Positions 19,285 to 28,300 of a stretch of DNA of 64,000 nt are shown piece by piece. The stretch comes from Morganella morganii. GTDB taxonomy: Bacteria; Pseudomonadota; Gammaproteobacteria; Enterobacterales; Enterobacteriaceae. Positions within the stretch are counted from its first letter, which is position 1. Every line of letters starts with the position of its first letter. Location: positions 1,054,001 through 1,118,000 of the forward strand of contig NZ_CP069157.1 of assembly GCF_019243775.1 (NCBI RefSeq), written 5' to 3'. Under the pieces are notes generated by a model, which saw only the letters and a program-made list of their open reading frames with translations, ran no database searches and had not been told where the DNA came from. Made by a program: the position numbers and the translations under genes.

Positions 19285-19316
19285 ATCAGGAAGGGCGGGG
19301 ATATCCGCCCTGATTA

Positions 19317-19607
19317 TTACTTAACGGCGCTGTCCATCAGGATAAAACGCGGTTCGGCACGCTGATATTTATTAATGGCGGGTACCAGGCGGCGGAAGTG
19401 CTCACTGGCACAATGGGCATCCAGCGCGGCCTGATCCGGCCAGGTTTCGATAAAAACAAAATGCCCCGGGTCTTTCTGATCGACAAACAGATCATAACTG
19501 ATACACAGCGGCTCACGGCGGGTGGCGGCAACCAGTTCTTCATACATCGGCATCAGGATCTCAACGGCATCCGGCTGCATAAAATCTTCAGCAATCACTT
19601 TTAACAT
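19317..19607 (-). CDS. ABM-domain putative quinol monooxygenase (YgiN-like)
   Basis: 96 residues starting MLKVIAEDFMQPD at 19607, where AAGGGGA lies upstream. The fold signature is EPLCISYDLFVDQKDPGHFVFIETWPDQAALDAH followed by FRRLVPAINKY. YgiN-type proteins take part in quinone redox cycling. It is divergent from the frameshifted cyclase gene across a 133-base region, suggesting a shared promoter zone. Confidence 0.82.
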   Translation of the reverse strand: MLKVIAEDFMQPDAVEILMPMYEELVAATRREPLCISYDLFVDQKDPGHFVFIETWPDQAALDAHCASEHFRRLVPAINKYQRAEPRFILMDSAVK

Positions 19608-19740
19608 TGTGTTCCCCTTGTCCGGTGCGGACAACAACATGAAATATCTGCAAATGACTTCCCCGGCAAGCCGTGTAAATTCTGACTGATAACCAGAGCA
19701 TAAATCACAACAACTACCGGTATAACATTGAGGGGGCAGA

Positions 19741-20480
19741 ATGTCATTATCATTAACTGAAGCCGTGAATCTGTTGAAATCCAAAAAATGGATTGACCTG
19801 ACACACGCATTTAATGCGGACTCACCGCACTTTTTTATGTTTGAACCGGCGGAGTTTAAAACGCTGTTTGATTACCGTGACGGCTTTTTTGCCCAGCAGT
19901 TTACGTTTCCCGGCCAGTACGGCACCCATATTGATGCGCCGTGCCATTTTGTACAGGGGCGGCGCTTTGTGCATGATCTGGAACTGAAAGAGCTGGTGTT
20001 GCCGCTGGTGGTGATTGATCAGTCCGCCAGAGCACAGAAAGATGCAGATTTTGCGCTATCCGCAGACGATGTACTGGCTTTTGAACAGATTCACGGACGT
20101 ATTGAAAGCGGCAGTTTCGTGGCATTGCGCACGGACTGGAGCAAACGCTGGCCGTCACAGGCACTGATGGATAATAAAGATGCGGAAGGCAACAACCATA
20201 TTCCGGGCTGGGGAATGGACGCACTGGAATTTCTGTTTCGTGAGCGCGGGATCAGCGCCGTGGGGCATGAAACCTTTGATACCGATTCGGCGCAGGATTT
20301 CCGCAAAATAGTGCACTCCGGGCGGAATATTTTGTATTGGATCAGGATGCGTATCAGATAGAGCTGCTGACCAATCTCGATAAAGTCCCGGCCAAAGGTG
20401 CGGTGATTTTTAATATCGTGGCAAAGCCGGACAATGCAGGCGGGTTCCCGGTCCGGTCATTTGCCATTTTGCCGGATTAA
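19741..20480 (+). pseudogene. Cyclase/isatin-hydrolase family protein, frameshifted
   Basis: Metal-dependent hydrolase of the cyclase family (kynurenine formamidase/isatin hydrolase type). The zinc-binding signature is intact in GQYGTHIDAPCHF (about residues 60-72), with WIDLTHAFN and GHETFDTDSAQDF. Frame 1 stops at 20361 after the unrelated tail RNILYWIRMRIR. From 20322 a second frame reads AEYFVLDQDAYQIELL and ends FAILPD at 20480. A single missing G in the GGG at 20320-20322 explains this. If repaired, the product is 246 residues, the normal length. It is either a true pseudogene or a sequencing indel. Confidence 0.85.
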
Positions 20481-20489
20481 TGCGGCGTA

Positions 20490-20865
20490 TCAGCGGAGAT
20501 TAAACTGAGAGAAAGTCAGTTGGTTATTCACATAGAGCAACTGATTGATTTCGGTGGCAATCAGTGATTTCAGGTCACTGTCAGATAATGACGCCGGCAG
20601 TGACTGCCACAGCCGGGACAAAATAAATTCCTGCTGTTCGCCGTATTCATCATAGTGGGACAGGATTTGTAAGAGTGAGTCTCTGGTGATTTGTCCGGTA
20701 TGTTTTGTTTTTTTTCAGATCACAAATCACCGGAGCCAGTAAACTTACACAGATATCCCGGTATTCCTGACTTTCGGCAGGGAATGTCTTCAGTGTCTGC
20801 CATAACAACCGGCGTTCATCGGTAAACACAGGTGTGACAGCAGTCGTTTCAGTGTGACGGTACAT
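20490..20865 (-). pseudogene. Unrecognised small gene split at an A8 tract
   Basis: From the ATG at 20865 (AAGAGGA upstream) one frame encodes MYRHTETTAVTP through SLLAPVICDLKK and then loses sense. A second frame beyond the run of eight A (plus-strand T at 20708-20715) reads HTGQITRDSLLQILSHYDEY through SDLKSLIATEINQLLY to TGA at 20490. Seven A would join them into a 124-residue, acidic, helical protein. I do not recognise the family. It lies downstream of another unrecognised gene and an ExsA-like regulator. Options are decay, sequencing error, or transcriptional slippage on A8. Confidence 0.6.
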
Positions 20866-21015
20866 AAATATCAATCCTCTTGAGGTTGTCAGGCAAATGC
20901 CGTTCGTGTGTTATTTCCCGTCGTAGTCACTATTTTATTTTTATCTGTTATTGCTATATGCAGTCAGATAAAAGGGATATTGCTATCCCTTTATCCGGTA
21001 TATTTGCCGGTGCTG

Positions 21016-21750
21016 TCAGCACCAGTGTATTTTATCTGTCGTCAGACAGATATTGCGGCTGTTCAGCCACTGATACAGCCGGTCATCATCATTGTTGTTT
21101 TTCAGCTGCAAAATCAGCTGTACGGCAGTACGGAAATAGTCCGGAATGCGGTTGTCCTGCAAGGACTTATGATGATAAATAACATCACGGAACAGATTAA
21201 CAAAATGACGCAGCGTGAACGAAATTTCTCCCCGGAGAGTGTGAATATTATGCTCTGTCCGGGAAAGATCCTGTGCGGACTCCGCGAAACTGTTTTTGAT
21301 ATCTGACAGCTCTGACTGCTCCGTCTGCGGATAATATGCACTGTACAGCGCATGCAGGGCAGCCAGCTGACGGTTTATTATTCTGCGTTGATTATATTCT
21401 TCTTCCAGATCCCACAGCTCACGGTGTGTGTCTTTTATCCAGTATTCATACGTTTCGTTTAATAATCCGTCAATCCAGTAACGGGACGCAGATAATATAA
21501 TTGTGTCAGACAAACAGGCATCCCAGTTATCAGGGTAAGTCTGTATTGTCTGTCTGATCATGGTCAGGTCATGATACTGAAAAGGAATATTCCATTTCTT
21601 TCTGCGGCGGAACCAATCTGTTGTTTTTAAGTTGTCTGCCTGCTGACGTGTAAGATATTCAGATAATAAATCATTTTCTTTACAGGCGTCTTCTGAGTTA
21701 TATATTCGATCATCTGACAGATAAAGATGATACATCGTTTTATTAAGCAT
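21016..21750 (-). CDS. Unrecognised protein, tyrosine- and tryptophan-rich
   Basis: 244 residues from MLNKTMYHLY at 21750, with AGAGGG just upstream. It is soluble, aromatic-rich and helical, with a central coiled-coil-like stretch around HRELWDLEEEYNQRRIINRQLAALH. No signal peptide, membrane helix or catalytic motif is seen. It sits between an ExsA-like AraC regulator gene (98 bases away, same strand) and the split gene at 20490, which may form a unit with it. Function is unknown; a link to secretion is only suggested by the regulator type. Confidence 0.65.
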   Translation of the reverse strand: MLNKTMYHLYLSDDRIYNSEDACKENDLLSEYLTRQQADNLKTTDWFRRRKKWNIPFQYHDLTMIRQTIQTYPDNWDACLSDTIILSASRYWIDGLLNETYEYWIKDTHRELWDLEEEYNQRRIINRQLAALHALYSAYYPQTEQSELSDIKNSFAESAQDLSRTEHNIHTLRGEISFTLRHFVNLFRDVIYHHKSLQDNRIPDYFRTAVQLILQLKNNNDDDRLYQWLNSRNICLTTDKIHWC

Positions 21751-21848
21751 GAATCCCTCTGGCGAATAAAAGTGAAGCAAAGGAACGCAGCTTAACAGAC
21801 CCGTTTTTTTCCGGTATTATTTTTGTTTTCTGTTTTTATCACAATTCG

Positions 21849-22673
21849 TCAGTTTATATGATTACCCCGGGCTTTGCTGGGCGTAAATCCGAAACGCTTA
21901 CGGTAGCTCTGGGTAAAATACGACTGACTTGAGAACCCTGCTTCCATTGAGACATCAACGATACTCATCTGGGTATTAAGCAGAAGCTGATGAGAAAATA
22001 ATAACCGCCGTTCGCTTATCCATGCCCGCGGAGATGTACCGTATACCGAGCCGAACAGCTCTTTGAATGTTGTCAGGCCCATACCAAATTCTCTGGAAAA
22101 TTCATTTAACTTCCAGTCTTTCAGATAGTGCTTTTCCATGAAGCTCTGCAAACGTTCTGCCTGGCGGTTACTCAGCTGACGCAATACCGACATCAGACGT
22201 GTGCCTTCTTCACTCAGGGCGATAATTAATAATAATTCCTCCAGCTTCAGCTTTATCAGCGGTGATGGCGCATTATTACAATAAGCATCATAAAACCCGC
22301 TGATACTGTTTTTCAGCATAGCGGACTGCGGAAAATAAATGAGTCCGGATGTCGGATCAGTAACACGGTGAAGGTGGCTGAAAGTATCAGAAAAACGGTG
22401 AAGAAAATCCCGCAGAAAATGGTTGTTCAGCGGAACCCATAATAAGTTAATTTCGCCGGAAATATGCTGGTATGCATAGCTTCCCTGATTGGAGAAAATA
22501 ACTTCATTGTCATTAAGTGTGTATGAGTTTATGCAATCCTGCCATTTCATTTTTCCGGACATCAGAAGGTAAAGACCTTTTTCCTGTTGTTCGGTAATAT
22601 TGAAAATATCGGGCTCAACAATAACAGATTGTATCTCTTTATTATTGTCAGATGTCAAAGTACGTGAGTTCAT
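21849..22673 (-). CDS. ExsA/LcrF-like AraC family regulator
   Basis: The C-terminal double HTH is strikingly close to ExsA, the type III secretion activator of Pseudomonas: LLFSHQLLLNTQMSIVDV and MEAGFSSQSYFTQSYRKRFG, preceded by EFGMGLTTFKELFGSVYGTS. The N-terminal half also aligns (EKGLYLLMSGKMKWQD, INLLWVPLNNHFLRDF), so this is not just a shared HTH. I used the ATG at 22673, giving 274 residues as in ExsA. No good ribosome site decides between 22673, 22679 and a TTG at 22736. No secretion apparatus genes lie in the window, so its targets are elsewhere or are the two unknown genes downstream. Confidence 0.85.
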   Translation of the reverse strand: MNSRTLTSDNNKEIQSVIVEPDIFNITEQQEKGLYLLMSGKMKWQDCINSYTLNDNEVIFSNQGSYAYQHISGEINLLWVPLNNHFLRDFLHRFSDTFSHLHRVTDPTSGLIYFPQSAMLKNSISGFYDAYCNNAPSPLIKLKLEELLLIIALSEEGTRLMSVLRQLSNRQAERLQSFMEKHYLKDWKLNEFSREFGMGLTTFKELFGSVYGTSPRAWISERRLLFSHQLLLNTQMSIVDVSMEAGFSSQSYFTQSYRKRFGFTPSKARGNHIN

Positions 22674-23265
22674 GGGCATCTCAGAGTGAACAATATGGCT
22701 TAATTTTCGGAAATTAAATAACAGGGACAGTGCCAAACCATCCGGTATAAATAATTATATAACTAATATCGGGCTTTTCTACTTGATAATTAGTTTTTAT
22801 GACATTAACGGCTTTATTTATTGGTTTGGGTGCTATTTTATTTACATGATGAATAACTTCACTGAATAACAAGTAATGTCATTATGAATTATGTTTCTAA
22901 AATGATGCTGTTTTGTTGTTATTATGTTTTTTGCGGGTGGGGTGTATATACAGTTCATTATCATTGAATCTGTTTTATTGATGGATATATTGAGCGGATA
23001 TTAATTAATACTGTTGTTACCGGCGAAGGGCAGAGTATTACTCTGCAAAAATGTAATGATTGTTTCTGTTATGATTATTGATGTTATCACTTTTAATTTT
23101 ATGTTTTTATTATGCTGCATATAGCTGATTAAAATTTTTCTGGTGAATATATAATTTATATATTATTTGTATCGCGGATTATTTCCGGCGGGTAACGCCA
23201 CCGGACATGACAGATGATACGCCGTTTCGTGATGACTGTCCCTTGCACCACTCACCGTTTTTAAT
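22674..23265. other. AT-rich divergent region between the ExsA-like gene and modA
   Basis: About 590 bases, strongly AT-rich, with no credible ORF. A GC-rich hairpin candidate (TCCGG...CCGGA) lies near 23186-23210. It must hold the promoter of the regulator gene and the upstream part of the mod promoter. Confidence 0.45.
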
Positions 23266-23289
23266 CATTATATAAAAAAATATATAACG
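23266..23289 (+). promoter_or_regulatory. Predicted ModE box
   Basis: CATTATAT and ATATAACG are separated by exactly 8 bases, matching 15 of 16 positions of the ModE consensus CGTTATAT-N8-ATATAACG. The site ends 12 bases before the modA-like start codon. ModE-molybdate would repress here. Confidence 0.8.
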
Positions 23290-23301
23290 AGTGAGGTTAC
23301 T

Positions 23302-24063
23302 ATGTCGTCCCGTCGTCTGATGCTCTCCGCATTACTGTTCTGTTGTTCCGTACCGGCCGCGGTGGCCGCTGAGTTACATATGTATGCCGGCGCCGGTCTG
23401 CGCCCGCCGGTTGAAAAGGTGATCAGCCAGTTTGAAAGAGAGACCGGTAATACGGTAACGGTGGAATATGGCGGTTCCGGACAGATCCTGACCCGGTTTG
23501 AACTGACAAAGCAGGGTGATCTGTTTTTCCCGGGATCAGCGGATTACGTGGAAAAGCTGCGGAAAGAAAAACAGGTGACAGACAGTTATCCGATCGTCCG
23601 GCATATTCCGGTGATTGCAGTACGCAAAGATAAAGCAGACGGAATTAACAGTATTGCAGATCTTGCCGCAAGTAATCTGCGTATCGGCATGGGGGACCCG
23701 AAAGCCATTGCGCTGGGCCGCAGCGGTGAAGTTTTACTGGATGCCAGCGGTTACGGTGATGCACTGCGGGAAAAAGTCATTGTCCGGGCGGCAACGATTA
23801 AACACCTGTCGATGTATCTGCTTAACGGTGAGGTGGATGCTGCGGTTATCGGCCGCGCCGATGCCATGAAAAACCACGATAAACTGATTATTCTGCCGTC
23901 ACCGGAAGGCAGCCCGGAAGAGGTGGCTACGCTGGCGGTACTCAGCACCAGTGCATCCCCGGCAGAAGCAAAACAACTGGCGGAGTATTTTTCCTCTCCG
24001 GAAGGGATCAAAGCCTTCACCGATTATGGTTTTCTGCCGGTCAGACCGGCTGATGCACACTGA
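23302..24063 (+). CDS. modA: Molybdate-type ABC transporter substrate-binding protein
   Basis: 253 residues with a signal peptide of about 22 residues ending AAVAA-ELH. The periplasmic oxyanion-binding fold is seen in MYAGAGLRPPVEKVISQFERETG, YGGSGQILTRFELTKQGDLFFPGSADY and GDPKAIALGRSG, close to ModA/WtpA proteins that bind molybdate or tungstate. The ModE-like box directly upstream argues for molybdate. It is first of a three-gene operon with permease and ATPase genes. The symbol is assigned by family and context. Confidence 0.88.
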   Translation: MSSRRLMLSALLFCCSVPAAVAAELHMYAGAGLRPPVEKVISQFERETGNTVTVEYGGSGQILTRFELTKQGDLFFPGSADYVEKLRKEKQVTDSYPIVRHIPVIAVRKDKADGINSIADLAASNLRIGMGDPKAIALGRSGEVLLDASGYGDALREKVIVRAATIKHLSMYLLNGEVDAAVIGRADAMKNHDKLIILPSPEGSPEEVATLAVLSTSASPAEAKQLAEYFSSPEGIKAFTDYGFLPVRPADAH

Positions 24064-24077
24064 TTCCGGTATTACCG

Positions 24078-24866
24078 ATGTATCCGGTGATGAAATGGGC
24101 GCTGGTGCCCCTGTTACTGTTGTTGTGTCTGATTACCGGGTCTCTGCTGGCGTTACTGTTTCAGGTAACGCCGGCGTTGCTGACTAAGCTGATTACTGAC
24201 CCTGAATTTCATTTTGCGGTGCTGATGTCGCTGGCAACCTCACTGACATCGCTGGTACTGGCATTTCTGATTGCCGTACCGGCCGCCTGGGTGATGGTGC
24301 GGGGGGATTTCCCCGGCAAGCGGGTGGCGGATGCGCTGTTTGATATCCCGCTGGTCACGCCGCCGCTGGTGATTGGTATCGGGTTGTTACTGCTGCTGGG
24401 CAGTCAGGGCCCGCTGGCCGGAATTTTCCCGCAGTTGGGGCGCTGGCTGTTTTCCCCGGTGGGTGTGATTATTGCCCAGACCTATGTCGCGTCAGCGGTT
24501 CTGTACCGTTCGGCGCAGGGGGCGTTTGCCTCGGTGGATCCGGCATATGTCCGCACGGCAATGAATCTCGGGCTGACCCCCGGAAAAACCCTGCTGCTGG
24601 CGGAAATTCCGTTGTGTCTGCAGGGATTGCTGAGCGGCGGGATCCTCGCCTACTCCCGGGCGCTGGGGGAGTTCGGTGCCACACTGATGCTGGCCGGTGC
24701 CACCCGCTTTAAAACCGAAACTCTGCCAATGGCAATTTATCTTAATATTGCCAGCGGTGATTTTTCACTCGCGCTCGGCTGCGCGCTGATCCTGATGGCA
24801 CTGGCGATTGTTTTGCTGGTCGCATTGCACCGGCTGAAAAGGCAACCTTCACATGCTGCACGTTGA
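24078..24866 (+). CDS. modB: Molybdate-type ABC transporter permease
   Basis: 262 residues with about five to six membrane helices. The cytoplasmic EAA loop is visible in RTAMNLGLTPGKTLLLAEIPLCLQG, and SRALGEFGATLML is the typical ModB/CysT-like segment. It starts 14 bases after modA and overlaps the ATPase gene by 14 bases, consistent with translational coupling and one complex. Confidence 0.9.
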   Translation: MYPVMKWALVPLLLLLCLITGSLLALLFQVTPALLTKLITDPEFHFAVLMSLATSLTSLVLAFLIAVPAAWVMVRGDFPGKRVADALFDIPLVTPPLVIGIGLLLLLGSQGPLAGIFPQLGRWLFSPVGVIIAQTYVASAVLYRSAQGAFASVDPAYVRTAMNLGLTPGKTLLLAEIPLCLQGLLSGGILAYSRALGEFGATLMLAGATRFKTETLPMAIYLNIASGDFSLALGCALILMALAIVLLVALHRLKRQPSHAAR

Positions 24867-25476
24867 ACATCTGAGTGCGGGGATCCTGCAGGATCTCTCG
24901 CTGACACTGCCGCGCGCACAATGTACCGCGATCTGCGGCCCTTCCGGCAGCGGAAAAACCACATTACTGAACTGCATTGCCGGTTATCTGCCTTATCAGG
25001 GCTCCATCCGGCTCGGGGATGTTCCCCTGGATCCGCTGCCGGTCTGGAAACGCCCCTGCCGTTATCTTAATCAGCGGCTGTGGCTGTTTCCGTGGCTGAC
25101 GGTTCTGGGCAATTTACGGCTGGCACAGTATGCCGCCGGGTTAAAGCGGGACAAATCACAGGCTCTGGCACTGCTGGATAAAATGCAGGTGGCACATCTG
25201 GCGGCGCGTTTTCCGCATCAGATTTCCGGCGGGGAACAGCAGCGGGTGGCACTGGCCCGCGCACTGATCTCACCGCCGGCACTGCTGTTGCTGGACGAAC
25301 CGTTTTCCGGGCTGGATTGGGCGACCCGCAGGCAGTTATGGCCGCAGATTAATCTGCTGAAAGAAGAAGGGATCACCACGATTCTGGTCACGCATGAACC
25401 TGAAGAGGCAGAGGCGCTGGCACAATACCGCTTAGCGGCAGAAGGCGGAAAAATCCGGGGGACTAAAGGGGCCTGA
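24853..25476 (+). CDS. modC: Molybdate-type ABC transporter ATP-binding protein
   Basis: 207 residues: Walker A GPSGSGKTT (about 30-38), signature ISGGEQQRVALARAL, Walker B ALLLLDEPFSG, and switch His in VTHEP. It is much shorter than E. coli ModC (about 350) because the C-terminal molybdate-binding (Mop/TOBE) domain is absent, so direct trans-inhibition by molybdate at that domain is not expected. It overlaps modB. No clear terminator follows. Confidence 0.88.
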   Translation: MLHVEHLSAGILQDLSLTLPRAQCTAICGPSGSGKTTLLNCIAGYLPYQGSIRLGDVPLDPLPVWKRPCRYLNQRLWLFPWLTVLGNLRLAQYAAGLKRDKSQALALLDKMQVAHLAARFPHQISGGEQQRVALARALISPPALLLLDEPFSGLDWATRRQLWPQINLLKEEGITTILVTHEPEEAEALAQYRLAAEGGKIRGTKGA

Positions 25477-25740
25477 GAGGGATAAAATCCTGTCGTAATT
25501 GTGATATTTTTATTCTGCCCTCTTCAGTTAAGGTAGACCCCTGAGAGGGCGGTGACGGATTGTAATGAAGGGATGCTGTCACAGGGTACACGGAGTGTAT
25601 CCGGCTATAGTCACCGCTTTCTCTATTTCCCTGATTACATACTGATACTGGTCTTAATCCGCCCTTTACCGGCGCGGCGGCTGCGTACAATATGCAAAAG
25701 TATCTTCCGTAACGTAAAAATACCATCACAAAGGTCTGCC

Positions 25741-26610
25741 ATGCTTAATATTATGCTGACATCCCTTTGGTTTTTATGGGGATTGTTACTGTATGCAGTG
25801 ATAGCCGGGCACGCATCGTGGCCTGTTTATTTAACAGGTATCGCCGCCGTTATCTGTGCTATTACGATTCTCCCGGAAAGGAAAAGGAAAAACGTCATGT
25901 TCGGTAAGAAAAAACAAGCAGATACCCCTGAAACGGAGCCGGTTGCGGCACCGTTGCAAAAAACCAGAGAAGAAAGAGAAGAAGAAGAACGAAAAGCGGC
26001 TGAACTCAGTGCTCAGGCAAATGAAATTACCCAGCTGCTGTCAGCACGCGGTGAAGAGAAACAGCGCCCGCTGGCGTCTCTTGAATCCCGCCAGCCGACG
26101 GTGATCAGCAAAGAAACCCGTCTGACCGGTGATGTTGAAATCAGCGGTAATCTGCAAATCTGGGGTAAAATTAAGGGACAAATCAAAGCCCGTTCCGGCT
26201 CGGTCAGCATTATGCAGTCCGGTGTGGTGGAAGGGGATATTTTTGCCGAAACCCTGCTGATTGACGGCGTGCTGACCGGCACCTGTACCGTCGAACAGCT
26301 GGAAATTCTTGAGCACGGTGAGCTTAACGGCGTCTGCCGCGCCTCTAATTTCTCTATCCGCAAAGGCGGTACCTTTATCGGCCAGTCAGAGCCGTATGCC
26401 CCTGCCGGTAAAGCGGCTGCCGCAGCACAGGCACCGCAGTCCCGCCCGGAAAATAATAAGCCGGCAGCAGTGACTGAGCTGAAGCAGTCTGAAAAATCAG
26501 ACGCAGCGGCGGAAAAATCACAGGAATCCGCGCCGAAATCGTCGTCACAGAACGGTAACGGAAAAAACAAAGAGCCGCAGAAAGTCCCGTCTGTCTTTAA
26601 GCGCGTGTAA
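25741..26610 (+). CDS. ccmA: Bactofilin CcmA (cell-shape protein)
   Basis: 289 residues from MLNIMLTSLW with AAAGGT upstream. Two N-terminal membrane helices (about 6-45) are followed by a charged coiled-coil-like linker (REEREEEERKAAELSAQANE). A bactofilin beta-helix domain comes next (TRLTGDVEISGNLQIWGKIKG through FIGQSE), then a low-complexity Ala/Gln/Ser/Lys tail. Bactofilins polymerise without nucleotides and scaffold envelope shape; the CcmA name comes from the curved-cell gene of Proteus mirabilis. The in-frame upstream extension from 25552 is not supported. Confidence 0.87.
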   Translation: MLNIMLTSLWFLWGLLLYAVIAGHASWPVYLTGIAAVICAITILPERKRKNVMFGKKKQADTPETEPVAAPLQKTREEREEEERKAAELSAQANEITQLLSARGEEKQRPLASLESRQPTVISKETRLTGDVEISGNLQIWGKIKGQIKARSGSVSIMQSGVVEGDIFAETLLIDGVLTGTCTVEQLEILEHGELNGVCRASNFSIRKGGTFIGQSEPYAPAGKAAAAAQAPQSRPENNKPAAVTELKQSEKSDAAAEKSQESAPKSSSQNGNGKNKEPQKVPSVFKRV

Positions 26611-26681
26611 CCGCGCCGCCCTCACGTAAATCCGTTATACTCCTCCGGTATATTTTATGACTGAATGAACCGGAGGATTAT

Positions 26682-27236
26682 ATGCTTACTCTTGGTACCC
26701 CGCGTCTGCACCTGCGTCCCTGGACACCGGATGATTATGCACCGTTCCGTGCACTGAATGCGGATCCGGACGTTATGCGCTTTTTTCCGGCCTGCCTGAG
26801 TGCGGCAGAAAGTGATGCGATGGCGGATGAAATTACCCGTCGTTTTGAACGGCAGAAAGCATTCGGGCTATGGGTGGCGGAAGAAAAAAGCAGCGGGGAA
26901 TTTACCGGGTTTGTTGGTCTTAATATCCCGTCCGCGCCGTTTGATTTCAGTCCGTGTACTGAAATCGGCTGGCGTCTGGCGAAACGCTTTCACGGTAAAG
27001 GTTATGCAACCGAAGCGGCAAACGCGGTGCTGCACCATGCCTTTATGACGCTGAATATGCCGGAGATTGTCGCGTTTACCGCGAAGGTAAATCTGCCTTC
27101 TGAACGGGTGATGGTGAAAACGGGAATGCGGTATCAGCGGGAGTTTCTGCATCCGTCACTGGAACAGGGGCATCCGTTACAGACGCATGTGCTGTATAAG
27201 ATCACACAGGCGGAATACCGCGCGCGTCAGTCCTGA
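26682..27236 (+). CDS. GNAT family N-acetyltransferase (RimJ/RimL-like)
   Basis: 184 residues. The fold includes LHLRPWTPDDYAPFRALNADPDVMRFFP at the N-terminus, the acetyl-CoA loop region EIGWRLAKRFHGKGYATEAA (about 98-117), and CoA/dimer segment NLPSERVMVKTGMRY. It acetylates amines of an unknown acceptor; homologues are often drug or ribosomal-protein acetyltransferases. GGAGG precedes the ATG. The 3' end overlaps convergent ygbA by 10 bases. Confidence 0.87.
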   Translation: MLTLGTPRLHLRPWTPDDYAPFRALNADPDVMRFFPACLSAAESDAMADEITRRFERQKAFGLWVAEEKSSGEFTGFVGLNIPSAPFDFSPCTEIGWRLAKRFHGKGYATEAANAVLHHAFMTLNMPEIVAFTAKVNLPSERVMVKTGMRYQREFLHPSLEQGHPLQTHVLYKITQAEYRARQS

Positions 27237-27583
27237 TTATTGCGGGGCGTGCGGCGGCGCTGCGGCAGAGGCGGTACCGGCTTTTTGTCATCAATAAGGT
27301 GACGGACAGCCAGGATCGGATGATGCCACAGCATACGCGGCCCGGCCCAGCGCATAATCACTTTCATCTCTTCCCGCGGTTTTGGCTGATAACAGTGCAC
27401 CGGGCACTGTTTGCAGGCTGGTTTGTCTTCACCGTAACGGCATTTTTCCAGCCGTTTCACTGCATACGCCAGCAGATCGCGGTAATGTTCCGGAGTATCT
27501 GCCGGTGCCGGATGGCGCTGTTCATACAGTTCCACCATACGGGTAACGGTTTTTATTTCCCGTAAAATACGTTTGCCGGCCAT
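27227..27583 (-). CDS. ygbA: YgbA family (nitrous oxide-stimulated promoter) protein
   Basis: 118 residues with a cysteine cluster KPACKQCPVHCY (about 60-71) plus an upstream Cys, followed by AGPRMLWHHP, the hallmark of the YgbA_NO family, which supports growth under nitrosative stress in E. coli. I start at 27583 (MAGKRILREI) because GAGGAG lies 6 bases upstream; the longer form from 27601 would bury this site. No convincing NsrR box is seen in its own promoter. Confidence 0.85.
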   Translation of the reverse strand: MAGKRILREIKTVTRMVELYEQRHPAPADTPEHYRDLLAYAVKRLEKCRYGEDKPACKQCPVHCYQPKPREEMKVIMRWAGPRMLWHHPILAVRHLIDDKKPVPPLPQRRRTPRNNQD

Positions 27584-27668
27584 CAGAAACTCCTCTTTCA
27601 TGCTGTAAAGCCCATAAATTTAAATACTGTGCTTAAAATTCGCTTTCTTTTTATTTAAAAATAAAATA

Positions 27669-27684
27669 CTGTATATGCATACAG
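27669..27684 (+). promoter_or_regulatory. LexA (SOS) box of dinI
   Basis: CTGT-ATATGCAT-ACAG is a perfect match to CTGT-N8-ACAG, 18 bases before the dinI start codon. Confidence 0.95.
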
Positions 27685-27702
27685 TTTACGGAGAGCAACA
27701 TC

Positions 27703-27954
27703 ATGCGTATTGAAATTCTGTTAGATAAACGAAATGCAGTGCCTGCGCATCTTATTCAGTCCCTTGAAGTCCAGTTAAAACGCCGGATCCTGCCGTTATA
27801 TCCGGATATGCAGTTCCGTATTGCGCAAAGCAGTCAGACCACGATTAATATTTCCGGCGTGAAATCCCCCGACGATAAACAGTCGCTGATGGATACCATT
27901 CAGACCATCTGGGAAGATGACAGCTGGATGGATGATGACAACGCGCAATCATGA
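27703..27954 (+). CDS. dinI: DNA damage-inducible protein DinI
   Basis: 83 residues. DinI binds and modulates RecA filaments, limiting UmuD cleavage. The N-terminus MRIEILLDKR, the central beta strand, and the acidic C-terminal helix IQTIWEDDSWMDDD fit the family. The perfect LexA box upstream confirms SOS control. A terminator follows immediately. Confidence 0.93.
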   Translation: MRIEILLDKRNAVPAHLIQSLEVQLKRRILPLYPDMQFRIAQSSQTTINISGVKSPDDKQSLMDTIQTIWEDDSWMDDDNAQS

Positions 27955-27975
27955 TTTTCTTCCTGTTACAGGAAA

Positions 27976-28024
27976 CGCTATCTCTCGGTTTTTGTGCCTT
28001 CAGGGGAGATAGCGGCCTTTTTTT
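27976..28024 (+). terminator. dinI terminator
   Basis: CGCTATCTC pairs perfectly with GAGATAGCG across a 21-base loop and is followed by seven T residues. yecH converges on it. Confidence 0.85.
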
Positions 28025-28030
28025 CGCTGT

Positions 28031-28279
28031 TCAGTGATTACAGATTTTCTCAGCCGATGTGCTGAATCCCTCTTCAGTACCGATAAACTTCCCGCGTGCA
28101 GCCAGAAAACTGACCAGCGCTTTTGCATCCATATTCTCTGCCGAGCAGGTATGGAAGCGGGTATCTTCGCCGAACGTGGCGTGAATATCGGCGATAAGTG
28201 ATTCTGTGGTGTAATTCTTCCCGCTTTCAATAATCATATTCATGACCTCGTGGCCATGGACAGAGGCTTTCTCAGACAT
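28031..28279 (-). CDS. yecH: YecH family metal-binding protein
   Basis: 82 residues with the family signature SVHGHEVMNMIIESG at the N-terminus and FHTCSAENM in the middle; a C-terminal ICNH adds another Cys/His. The His and Cys residues suggest metal binding. Function is not established. A near-ideal NsrR-type palindrome lies directly upstream, so the gene may respond to nitric oxide. Confidence 0.9.
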   Translation of the reverse strand: MSEKASVHGHEVMNMIIESGKNYTTESLIADIHATFGEDTRFHTCSAENMDAKALVSFLAARGKFIGTEEGFSTSAEKICNH

Positions 28280-28300
28280 AATAACTCCGGTCGGATAGTA

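Noticed and set aside
23180..23301. Possible molybdenum-cofactor riboswitch before modA
   Set aside because: A GC-rich hairpin is present but the conserved Moco-motif elements could not be aligned, and the ModE box alone explains control.
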